Below the pieces are notes generated by a model. That model made no database searches, was not told the origin of the DNA, and saw only the letters and a program-made list of their open reading frames with translations. A DNA stretch of 5,772 bases, taken from NCBI GenBank assembly GCA_905204385.1, contig CAJKZL010000234.1, positions 1 through 5,772 on the forward strand, given 5' to 3'. This stretch comes from an uncultured Odoribacter sp. (GTDB lineage Bacteria; Bacteroidota; Bacteroidia; Bacteroidales; Marinifilaceae). Positions 1 through 5,624 of the stretch are shown here, piece by piece (position 1 is the stretch's first letter; every line of letters begins with the position of its first letter). The translations under genes were made by a program, and so were the position numbers.

Positions 1-921
1 CTTATCCTTAGCCGAAAAAGTTGCTGCCGCCTGTCGGTGAACCACCGGTTGTCCTCCGCCGGCCAGTACTTCCGCTTCAAAATCATAAGGCATATCTTTA
101 TTCCCAACGGCAAATTCGAGGTTTAGGACCACCTGGCCAAAACAGGACACGATCAGCCGGTATTCTCCGGCTTGCACCCGGTCCCCGTCTCCCCATAAAT
201 CGAGTCCGAAACAAAGAATACTGTTTCCGGCCTGATCTTTGATGAAATGGGCGGCTTTGGCAATTTGCAGCACCTTAATGCTTCCGTCTTTCCTGACCAC
301 CCGGAGAATAAATTCATATACCCACTCCTTCCCCAGCAAATTCCCGGCCATCAGGAAGAAACGGACGTTCTTAAGTCCTGCCTCATCGAACATGCGGTAA
401 GAATGCGGACGATTGTGGGCTTCTTCTTCAGTCTCTTCCCCATTCCGGTCCAGGCCCGCATGCAGCAACCGGAAATATTCTTCGGGAACCCCATTCCCCG
501 GCAACAGGTAGATGTCGTCCGTGGGACAGGCCATACCGTTTATATCGGCCAATACCCTATAAATGCCTTCTTCCCATTTTTCTCCCGCCCAATCGGAAGG
601 TTCGAATGTCTCGGTGTAAATCACCTGCGAATCCTCCGGCTCCAAAGTGATTTTGCTACTCTTAGCAGCTATACACTCCGCCTTTTCTCCCACCGAACGG
701 AATAAACGAAAGGTCAACACCCACTCCCGGGATGTGCCGCCGAATTCTTTATTGAAAACCTCCGCATCGATATACAGTTGCCCGATTTCATCTGCCCCGA
801 ATACCGAGCGATAATTCTTTTCTCCATGATAATCCGCTTCCGGGCAAATGCTGACACGAAGATTTCTGATCACGGCGGAAACCTGTCCCGCCTCTTGGGC
901 AGTCTTATGATTCATGGTCAT
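1..921 (-). CDS. Unknown protein with tandem duplicated beta-rich domain, N-terminal part, runs off left edge
   Basis: An uninterrupted frame of 307 codons starts at ATG 921 (second in-frame ATG at 915) and is still open at position 1, so only the N-terminal part is visible. I do not recognise the family. There is no signal peptide and no hydrophobic helix long enough for a membrane segment; the protein is acidic, so a cytoplasmic location is likely. Two similar modules can be seen: an EWV motif at residues 66-68 recurs at 199-201, and G-x-YR at 119-122 recurs at 252-255, all with the same offset of 133. Each module begins near a YR..F..DE.G-like stretch (37-47 and 175-182). Alternating hydrophobic residues suggest beta sandwiches. 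The tail after residue 285 is rich in Gly, Ala and Gln and looks like a linker to a further domain outside the window; an ATPase domain is possible but this is a guess. The start overlaps the zinc-ribbon gene by 17 bases, which suggests translational coupling. Confidence 0.85.
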   Translation of the reverse strand, partial: MTMNHKTAQEAGQVSAVIRNLRVSICPEADYHGEKNYRSVFGADEIGQLYIDAEVFNKEFGGTSREWVLTFRLFRSVGEKAECIAAKSSKITLEPEDSQVIYTETFEPSDWAGEKWEEGIYRVLADINGMACPTDDIYLLPGNGVPEEYFRLLHAGLDRNGEETEEEAHNRPHSYRMFDEAGLKNVRFFLMAGNLLGKEWVYEFILRVVRKDGSIKVLQIAKAAHFIKDQAGNSILCFGLDLWGDGDRVQAGEYRLIVSCFGQVVLNLEFAVGNKDMPYDFEAEVLAGGGQPVVHRQAAATFSAKDK

Positions 922-1228
922 TCGGGATTAAAGTTTTCCACAATTCTTTTCTCTTCCTCAATTCCTGTTCCGGAATAAAAAACTCCACCTTTCCGCATTC
1001 AGGACAGGCATAGAGGTCCAGATTTTTCCAGCCCTCCGGCATAATGCCTACCCGCACATTGTAGTTTCCTTCGTAATACATCGGCGTTTCACACCTCAGA
1101 CAAATGACATCGGTTTCCCGTTCATCCTGAATTTCTGCAGTTTTCCCTTCCGCAAAACTATAATTACACTTCCAGCACAACTCAAAATGGTCCTCCACTT
1201 CAGCTCCGCAATTCGGACATATTTTCAT
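905..1228 (-). CDS. Small double zinc-ribbon protein
   Basis: This 107-residue protein has two Cys4 zinc-binding sites: C4-C7 with C18-C21 (CPNCG and CWKC knuckles), and C43-C46 with C75-C78 (CLRC and CPECGK knuckles). Between the members of the second pair is a segment with MYYEGNYNVRV, and after it KVEFF, a layout seen in small zinc-ribbon proteins of unknown role. The C-terminal tail is charged and probably helical. No membrane segment is present. ATG 1228 is chosen because the first zinc knuckle starts at residue 4 and a TAnnTTTG box lies about 30 bases upstream; the frame stays open back to 1351, but that extension crosses the promoter and the palindromic repeat and has no domain. The stop lies inside the start of the downstream unknown large gene, so the two products probably act together. 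Whether it binds nucleic acid or protein cannot be told. Confidence 0.88.
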   Translation of the reverse strand: MKICPNCGAEVEDHFELCWKCNYSFAEGKTAEIQDERETDVICLRCETPMYYEGNYNVRVGIMPEGWKNLDLYACPECGKVEFFIPEQELRKRKELWKTLIPNDHES

Positions 1229-1258
1229 GACAAGTATAAATTTAGATGGATAGTGTTT

Positions 1259-1266
1259 CAAAAGTA
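1259..1266 (-). promoter_or_regulatory. Candidate -7 box for the zinc-ribbon gene
   Basis: The minus strand reads TACTTTTG, a match to the Bacteroidota -7 consensus TAnnTTTG. No TTTG -33 box is present at the usual distance. Transcription would start near 1253, giving a leader of about 25 bases to ATG 1228. This supports the short start of the gene. Confidence 0.5.
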
Positions 1267-1287
1267 AACAAATTATCGGAACATATC

Positions 1288-1308
1288 GCTTTTTTAGACC
1301 AAAAAAGC
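1288..1308. repeat. Small perfect hairpin next to the long palindrome
   Basis: GCTTTTTT (1288-1295) and AAAAAAGC (1301-1308) are exact inverse complements around the 5-base loop AGACC. It abuts the long palindrome at 1309. On the minus strand its first arm is the T-run that would form the tail of the terminator-like hairpin, so the two structures overlap in function if both are real. Confidence 0.6.
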
Positions 1309-1370
1309 AATCAAGGGGACGGTTCCTTTGGTTGATTTTAAAACCGACCAAAAGAACCGTCCCCTTGATT
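1309..1370 (-). repeat. REP-like long palindrome, possible terminator of the initiator tRNA
   Basis: Arms 1309-1332 and 1347-1370 are inverse complements at 23 of 24 positions around a 14-base loop. The single mismatch (C1326 against A1353) becomes a G-U pair in minus-strand RNA but is C-A in plus-strand RNA, and on the minus strand the stem is followed by GCTTTTTTGG. It therefore has the shape of an intrinsic terminator for the tRNA, whose 3' end lies only two bases away. The core GGGGACGGTTC resembles, from memory, a short palindrome dispersed in many bacterial genomes and linked to REP-associated tyrosine transposases (RAYT). No transposase gene is in the window. The structure is certain from sequence; the family assignment is inference. 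Confidence 0.75.
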
Positions 1371-1372
1371 TG

Positions 1373-1444
<72 letters not shown>

Positions 1445-1452
1445 ATCACAGT

Positions 1453-1469
1453 CAATACTCTCTGTATTG
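1453..1469 (-). other. Hairpin in the tRNA precursor leader
   Basis: On the minus strand CAATAC, a 5-base loop, then GTATTG form a perfect 6-bp stem. It lies between the predicted transcription start (near 1470) and the tRNA 5' end (1444). It could affect RNase P processing of the leader; this is inference. Confidence 0.45.
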
Positions 1470-1475
1470 CGAGTG

Positions 1476-1506
1476 CAAAGATAGAATGTTTTTTGGTAAA
1501 TACAAA
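1476..1506 (-). promoter_or_regulatory. Promoter of the initiator tRNA
   Basis: The minus strand has TTTG (1506-1503), a 19-base spacer, then TATCTTTG (1483-1476). This matches the Bacteroidota TTTG-N19-21-TAnnTTTG promoter well. Transcription should start near 1470, leaving a leader of about 25 bases before the tRNA. Confidence 0.8.
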
Positions 1507-1609
1507 ATAAAAAGCATTTATATTGGCAGGTAATTTAAGCAAGTTCTAAAAGATAGTAGGGGAGACTTAAAATCCTGAAGTGAAAATCTAAATTATGCTT
1601 TTACTTTTT

Positions 1610-1617
1610 TACCTTTG
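1610..1617 (+). promoter_or_regulatory. Candidate -7 box for the MFS gene
   Basis: TACCTTTG matches TAnnTTTG. There is no clear TTTG at the -33 distance. The start of transcription would be near 1623, less than 20 bases before the TTG start, so the message would have a very short leader and no Shine-Dalgarno sequence. Confidence 0.5.
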
Positions 1618-1640
1618 CTTCGCTAAATCAAACCGGTCTT

Positions 1641-2804
1641 TTGTCTGCATTTAAACGAAATATTGTTTCTCTCTACCTGATTAAAGTATCTAAATGGTTT
1701 ACTTTGATCATGCCGATCATCGTACTTTTTTACGAGGAAAACGGATTGGGATTGAAAGAAATATTTTTGTTGAAAAGTGTATATTCGGTTGTTTTGGTTA
1801 GTTTGGATATTCCTACGGGATATCTGGCTGATGCCTGGGGGCGTAAAAATTGTCTTTTAACCGGGTGTATAGTAGCTTTTGGAGGTTTTATCTGTTATTC
1901 ATTTTCCTATACCTTCGTCGCTTTCTTTATAGCGGAGATTTTGCTGGGTATCGGTCAGAGTCTGGTGTCCGGTGCGGATTCGGCACTTCTATACGATACC
2001 ATGTTGCATTATGACCGCGAAAAGGATTATCTGAAATACGAAGGCAAGGTGACGATGGTAGGTAATTTTTCGGAAGCATTTGCCGGTATTTTCGGAGGAT
2101 TATTGGCCACTTTTTCGTTGCGCTTGCCTTTTTACTGCCAGGTGGGGATTGCATTTATCGGAATACCGGCAGCTCTGGCGTTAAAAGAATTCAATGTTTG
2201 TACGCGCATAGCGAATCCTTTGAAGAATATCCTCGGCATTATCCGTTATTCGCTGATCACCAACAAAAGTCTTTGTTACGATATTATGTTTTCGGGAATT
2301 ATCGGTGCAGCGACGTTGACAATGGCTTGGTTCGTACAACCGGTTTTAATGCAAATCGCTTTTCCAACCGGCCTATTCGGAGTTGTTTGGACCTTATTGA
2401 ATCTGTCGTTAGGAGTGGCGGCTTTATATTCCGATGCTCTCAGTGCCCGGTTAGGGGAAAATCGGACCTATGCGCTTATTCTCGTCTTTATTGTCGGAGG
2501 GTATATAGCGGTTTCTCTTTGCCTGAATTACACCAGTTTATTGTTGTTTTTTCTTTTCTATGCCGTGCGTGGGTTCGCCACTCCTATTTTGAAAGGCTAT
2601 ATTAACCGTCAGACATTTTCCGAAATGAGGGCTACCGTTTTATCCATTCGTAATTTTATCATCCGTTTGATTATTGATTCTATGGCTCCTTTTTTGGGAT
2701 GGCTCAGCGATTCCTTTTCTCTCGCTTTTGCTTTGCAAATAACAGCATTGATTATTTTCTTCCCCGGACTTTTATTCCTGATTCTACAGTGGAAAAAAGT
2801 ATAA
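1641..2804 (+). CDS. Major facilitator superfamily transporter, TTG start
   Basis: The product is a 387-residue integral inner-membrane protein with about 12 hydrophobic segments, the usual length for MFS carriers. The MFS motif A is clear between helices 2 and 3: G60-YLADAWGRK-69. A GADSALLYD stretch at 111-119 is typical of a branch of drug-efflux-like MFS proteins. A polar stretch around 182-210 fits the loop between the two six-helix halves. Substrate cannot be told; proton-driven efflux is a family-level inference. TTG 1641 is the likely start, as no in-frame ATG occurs before residue 24 and starting there would cut into the first helix; the upstream frame reaches a stop at 1581-1583 without ATG or GTG. 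The gene stands alone, divergent from the tRNA, with its own -7 box. Confidence 0.92.
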   Translation: MSAFKRNIVSLYLIKVSKWFTLIMPIIVLFYEENGLGLKEIFLLKSVYSVVLVSLDIPTGYLADAWGRKNCLLTGCIVAFGGFICYSFSYTFVAFFIAEILLGIGQSLVSGADSALLYDTMLHYDREKDYLKYEGKVTMVGNFSEAFAGIFGGLLATFSLRLPFYCQVGIAFIGIPAALALKEFNVCTRIANPLKNILGIIRYSLITNKSLCYDIMFSGIIGAATLTMAWFVQPVLMQIAFPTGLFGVVWTLLNLSLGVAALYSDALSARLGENRTYALILVFIVGGYIAVSLCLNYTSLLLFFLFYAVRGFATPILKGYINRQTFSEMRATVLSIRNFIIRLIIDSMAPFLGWLSDSFSLAFALQITALIIFFPGLLFLILQWKKV

Positions 2805-2852
2805 ATACCGTTGATGCTTTTGTTTAGAGAAAAATCTAAATTAGTTGGAATA

Positions 2853-2901
2853 TTTTACCGCTTAGCAAGAGGGAAAACAATGCATTTGCTAAAGGGTAAA
2901 A
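2853..2901. terminator. Imperfect inverted repeat after the MFS gene, possible weak terminator
   Basis: TTTTACC (2853-2859) and TTAGCAA (2862-2868) pair with TTGCTAA (2886-2892) and GGTAAAA (2895-2901), giving 14 of 16 pairs with a 2-by-2 internal mismatch and a 17-base loop. It begins 48 bases after the MFS stop. Neither strand has a clean T-run after the stem, so terminator function is uncertain; it could also be a binding site or a degenerate repeat. Confidence 0.35.
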
Positions 2902-2972
2902 TAAATCTATAGTATCCTTAGAAAACTCAGGAGAAATTTTCCCCGTTCACATACGGTTTGGTACAAAAATTG

Positions 2973-3024
2973 CACATTAAATGATAAAATGTGAATCATT
3001 CTTTTGAATTCTAATATTAATGTG
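2973..3024. promoter_or_regulatory. Cluster of CACATT/AATGTG half-sites upstream of ptb
   Basis: CACATTAA (2973-2980), AATGTG (2988-2993) and TTAATGTG (3017-3024) are copies of one motif in alternating orientation. The last ends exactly where the -7 box begins. A second inverted pair, AATGAT (2980-2985) and ATCATT (2995-3000), is interlaced with them. The arrangement suggests an operator for a dimeric regulator of ptb, but the spacer is AT-rich and chance is not excluded. Confidence 0.35.
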
Positions 3025-3032
3025 TAATTTTG
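3003..3032 (+). promoter_or_regulatory. Promoter of the phosphate acyltransferase gene
   Basis: TTTG (3003-3006), an 18-base spacer and TAATTTTG (3025-3032) approximate the Bacteroidota promoter, with a spacer one base shorter than usual. Transcription would start near 3038, giving a leader of about 27 bases to ATG 3065. Confidence 0.6.
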
Positions 3033-3064
3033 TTTCAGATTACAACTAAAGAACTGTTGAAACT

Positions 3065-3976
3065 ATGAAAATTGAAAAGATTAGCGATATTTATGAGGTA
3101 CTGAAAAGGTATACTCATAAAAAGCGTCTGGTGGTGGCTTATGCTAACGATAGTCATTCAATCGAAGCTGTTTCCATGGCCGTCAAGGCTGGTTTGATCG
3201 AAGGAATATTGGTGGGCGATACTGAAGTGATCAAAAAAGTGTGTAAAGAGCAGGGGTATGACGAGACCTGTTTCAGATTGGTACACGAGCCGAATGAAGT
3301 CCGGGCGGCAGAAGCCGCGGTGGAAATGATCCGGAACGGGGAAGCCGACGTCATTATGAAAGGTCTGGTGAGCACGGATAAATATATGCGTGCCATTTTG
3401 AATAAAGAACGGGGATTGGTGGCTCCGAATGCCATTCTTTCCCATGTAACGGTCATGGAATGTCCTGCCTATCACAAATTACTGACCGTTAGCGATGTTG
3501 CCGTTATTCCTTGTCCTGATTTGAATCAAAAGATTTCCATGATTAAATATGTAAGCATTACTGCCAGAGCTTTGGGGATTGAAAAACCGAAAGTCGCTTT
3601 GATCGCCCCGACAGAGCAGGTGCTTCCGAAAGTGCAATCTACAGTCGATGCTGCAGTGTTGTCCAAGATGGGGGAAAGGGGACAAATTGCCGGCGTTATC
3701 ATCGATGGTCCTATGGCATTGGATGTGGCAGTCGATAAAGAAGCGGCCCAGATCAAGAAAATAGGCTCCGAGGTGGCTGGAGATGCCGATTGTCTTATCT
3801 TTCCGAACCTGGAAGCCGGGAATGTTTTTTATAAGACGAATACCAAATTGGGAGGCTCCAAGCAGGGGGCTGTTTTGGTGGGGGCTAAGGTTCCCAGTGT
3901 ACTTTCTTCCCGGGGCGACAGTGTGGAGACAAAATTGAATTCGATCGCTTTAGCGGCGATTTTATCGGAAAAGTAA
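3065..3976 (+). CDS. ptb: Phosphate butyryltransferase (phosphotransbutyrylase)
   Basis: The enzyme moves an acyl group between CoA and phosphate (butyryl-CoA + Pi to butyryl-phosphate + CoA) in the cytoplasm; the acyl-phosphate is normally used by butyrate kinase to make ATP. The 303 residues match the usual length of the phosphate acetyl/butyryltransferase family over one full domain. Recognisable conserved stretches are KGLVSTDKYMRAIL (99-112), SHV (126-128), DGPMALDVAV (214-223), FPNLEAGNVFYK (246-257) and LSSRGDSVETKLNSIALA (280-297). The size and the DGPMALD motif favour ptb over the acetyl-specific pta; branched-chain acyl-CoA could also be a substrate. ATG 3065 fits the promoter. No butyrate kinase gene is adjacent: upstream is the MFS gene and downstream a converging gene, so the kinase must be elsewhere or absent. 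Confidence 0.93.
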   Translation: MKIEKISDIYEVLKRYTHKKRLVVAYANDSHSIEAVSMAVKAGLIEGILVGDTEVIKKVCKEQGYDETCFRLVHEPNEVRAAEAAVEMIRNGEADVIMKGLVSTDKYMRAILNKERGLVAPNAILSHVTVMECPAYHKLLTVSDVAVIPCPDLNQKISMIKYVSITARALGIEKPKVALIAPTEQVLPKVQSTVDAAVLSKMGERGQIAGVIIDGPMALDVAVDKEAAQIKKIGSEVAGDADCLIFPNLEAGNVFYKTNTKLGGSKQGAVLVGAKVPSVLSSRGDSVETKLNSIALAAILSEK

Positions 3977-4030
3977 GCCGGCCTTAACGGAAGATACTTA
4001 GTAGAAATCGGATCGTTGGTTTCGGTTTTG

Positions 4031-4078
4031 AGGGAAAATAAATGGAGGGTATCGGCAAAAGCCTGTCACCCTCCACTT
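4031..4078 (-). terminator. Terminator of the OmpA-like gene, shared convergent spacer
   Basis: Arms 4039-4050 (core TGGAGGGT) and 4068-4079 (core ACCCTCCA) pair at 11 of 12 positions, with an inner GGC-AAAA-GCC mini-hairpin. In minus-strand RNA the one mismatch becomes G-U and the stem is followed by a T-rich stretch (TTTATTTTCCC), the form of an intrinsic terminator for the lipoprotein gene ending at 4107. On the plus strand no T-run follows, so termination of ptb here would be less efficient. Confidence 0.75.
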
Positions 4079-4106
4079 AGTTAAGGAATGAGAATAAAAC
4101 GCAGGG

Positions 4107-4814
4107 TTAATTTAGTTGACCGTTCTCCGCTTTCTTAATCATGTCCGAATTAGCTGTAATATATACCTCCACTCTTCGGTTTTGTGCCCTTCCTTCGGCA
4201 GTACTATTGTCAGCAACAGGTTGGTCGTAAGCAAGACCTTCGGTAGTCAACCGGGAACGGCTGATTCCCTGTCCTACCAGAAAATTGGCGACAGCCTCCG
4301 CTCTTTCCTTGGAAATCCGTTCGTTAACGGCGCGGGTTCCTGTATTGTCCGTATGTCCGTAAATCGTCACGTCCGTATCGGGAGAATTTTTCAATGAGTT
4401 GGCAAACTTGGTCAAAGCCTCTCTGGAGCCGGGACTTAACTCACTCTTATTGGTGGGAAATAAAATGCCGTTATCGAAAGTGACTTTTATGGCTTGCAGA
4501 TTATTGGCATCCTGCACTGTTTCCACTTTTGCTCCTTCGATGGCTTCGAGTTCTTTTTTCTGTTTATCCATCCGTCGTCCGATCAATGCTCCTGTTCCCG
4601 ATCCGACGGCAGCTCCGACAGCGGCCCCGATGGCAGCTCCTTTGCCTTTACCGGCTAAAGCTCCGATTCCTGCCCCGAGTGCAGCCCCTCCGCCGGCTCC
4701 GATGGCGGCTCCTTTGCCTGTATTACTCATGCTGGCACAACTTGAAAAAATACAGCCTGAAAGAATAATGCTTCCTCCAAGCATTGCGGTAATAATTAGA
4801 TTTCTTGTTTTCAT
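4107..4814 (-). CDS. OmpA-family lipoprotein with glycine zipper
   Basis: This 235-residue protein has three parts. Residues 1-21 are a lipoprotein signal (positive MKTR, hydrophobic core, lipobox LSGC with C21 as lipidation site; a second C26 follows). Residues 33-79 are a glycine-zipper region of GxxxG-type repeats that may span or insert in a membrane. Residues 108-221 are an OmpA C-terminal peptidoglycan-binding domain, with GHTDNTG at 153-159 and the two residues that in E. coli OmpA contact diaminopimelate, here D156 and R171, both present, and closing NRRVEV at 212-217. It probably sits in the outer membrane and holds it to the cell wall. The layout resembles YiaD-like proteins of Proteobacteria. 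The gene is alone, with a terminator after it and a promoter at 4856-4863; it diverges from bioD. Confidence 0.93.
   Translation of the reverse strand: MKTRNLIITAMLGGSIILSGCIFSSCASMSNTGKGAAIGAGGGAALGAGIGALAGKGKGAAIGAAVGAAVGSGTGALIGRRMDKQKKELEAIEGAKVETVQDANNLQAIKVTFDNGILFPTNKSELSPGSREALTKFANSLKNSPDTDVTIYGHTDNTGTRAVNERISKERAEAVANFLVGQGISRSRLTTEGLAYDQPVADNSTAEGRAQNRRVEVYITANSDMIKKAENGQLN
4627..4718 (-). repeat. Direct DNA repeat in the glycine-zipper coding region
   Basis: The 20 bases at 4699-4718 and 4627-4646 are identical except for one base and lie exactly 72 bases (24 codons) apart, both encoding GKGAAIG. The zipper seems to have grown by an in-frame duplication; copy number may vary between strains. 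Confidence 0.7.
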
Positions 4815-4855
4815 ATTTTCGGTGATTGATTGTAAAACATTTTTCTTTATACGGA

Positions 4856-4863
4856 CAAAATTA
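4856..4863 (-). promoter_or_regulatory. Candidate -7 box for the OmpA-like gene
   Basis: The minus strand reads TAATTTTG, matching TAnnTTTG. No TTTG -33 box is at the right distance. The start would be near 4850, with a leader of about 36 bases to ATG 4814. Confidence 0.5.
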
Positions 4864-4875
4864 AAAACAATCTTA

Positions 4876-4883
4876 TATTTTTG
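4876..4883 (+). promoter_or_regulatory. Candidate -7 box for bioD
   Basis: TATTTTTG matches TAnnTTTG, but the region is AT-rich and no -33 TTTG is found. Only 12 bases separate it from the opposing -7 box, so the two promoters would share their upstream DNA. Leader length to ATG 4922 would be about 33 bases. Confidence 0.4.
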
Positions 4884-4921
4884 CTATTTATAATTTCAAT
4901 TTTGAATTTTAAATTTCACTT

Positions 4922-5587
4922 ATGGCTGTATATTTTGTGAGCGGCATCGATACGGATGCCGGTAAATCGGTGGTTACCGGGGTGATAGCAAGAACGCTTT
5001 TGCAAAAAGGAGTGAATGTGATCACTCAAAAGTTTATTCAGACCGGTTGTATCGGAATTTCGGAAGATATCCTGAAACACCGGGAAATAATGGGGATAGC
5101 TCCTCTGGCAGTGGATGAAGACGGTACAACCTGTCCCTATGTAATGACCTATCCGGCTTCCCCTCACCTGGCTGCCGAGATCGACCGGGTCGATATCGAT
5201 GTAGCGAAGATTCATCAGGCGACAGAAAAATTGTCTTCTCTTTTTGATGTGGTCCTGCTGGAAGGTGCAGGAGGCTTATACGTTCCGGTGAAAAGGGACT
5301 ATCTGACCATCGATTATATTGCGGAATATGGCCATCCTCTGATATTGGTCAGTTCTTCAAAATTGGGAAGCATTAATCATACCTTGATGAGCCTCGAATT
5401 ATGCCGTTTGAGAGGGATAGAGGTGAAATATGTCGTTTATAACGATTTTCCCAACGATAGCGAGCTGATCAAAAATGATTCCATTACCATTATCCGCGAT
5501 TATCTGGACTCGCATTTTCCGGATTGTTGTTTATTGGAACTGCCTGTTGTCGGGGAAGGGGGATGGCCTGTACTGGAAATAGATTGA
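4922..5587 (+). CDS. bioD: Dethiobiotin synthase
   Basis: BioD closes the ureido ring of 7,8-diaminopelargonate with CO2 and ATP to give dethiobiotin, the next-to-last step of biotin synthesis, in the cytoplasm. The 221 residues match the family length. Visible motifs are the P-loop G8-IDTDAGKS-17 (E. coli GTDTEVGKT type), K37 in QKFIQTG at the place of the catalytic lysine, SPHLAAE (80-86), the EGAGG loop (114-118), and KLGSINHT (147-154) of the nucleotide-binding half. No motif looks damaged. ATG 4922 puts the P-loop eight residues in, as expected. No other bio gene is in the window; upstream is a divergent OmpA-like gene and 37 bases downstream is a U32 gene in the same direction, so the two may be co-transcribed. 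Confidence 0.95.
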   Translation: MAVYFVSGIDTDAGKSVVTGVIARTLLQKGVNVITQKFIQTGCIGISEDILKHREIMGIAPLAVDEDGTTCPYVMTYPASPHLAAEIDRVDIDVAKIHQATEKLSSLFDVVLLEGAGGLYVPVKRDYLTIDYIAEYGHPLILVSSSKLGSINHTLMSLELCRLRGIEVKYVVYNDFPNDSELIKNDSITIIRDYLDSHFPDCCLLELPVVGEGGWPVLEID

Positions 5588-5624
5588 TTTTTAGGAAAAT
5601 AGGTCATAAATTAAGCTGATATTA

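Noticed and set aside
21..978. Plus-strand open frames opposite the unknown large gene
   Set aside because: They are fragmentary, Pro-rich and lack any domain, while the minus-strand frame is continuous over 307 codons and shows an internal domain repeat.
1229..1351. N-terminal extension of the zinc-ribbon gene to ATG 1351
   Set aside because: It would run through the long palindrome and the likely promoter, and its translation has no zinc site or other recognisable feature.
3154..3756. Minus-strand open frames inside ptb
   Set aside because: They overlap a well-supported enzyme gene and show no family features.
4039..4079. Efficient plus-strand terminator for ptb
   Set aside because: The hairpin has no T-run on the plus strand, and its mismatch is A-C in plus-strand RNA; it suits the minus-strand gene better.
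4830..4862. BirA-type biotin operator near bioD
   Set aside because: TTGTAAAAC at 4830-4838 resembles one half of the E. coli operator, but no matching inverted half is found at the expected distance, and it lies on the far side of the bioD promoter.
4116..4893. Plus-strand open frames opposite the OmpA-like gene
   Set aside because: They consist of low-complexity Pro/Ala/Arg stretches created by the Gly/Ala-rich zipper codons read backwards.
4895..4918. AATTTCA direct repeat upstream of bioD
   Set aside because: Two 7-base copies in very AT-rich DNA are not beyond chance.
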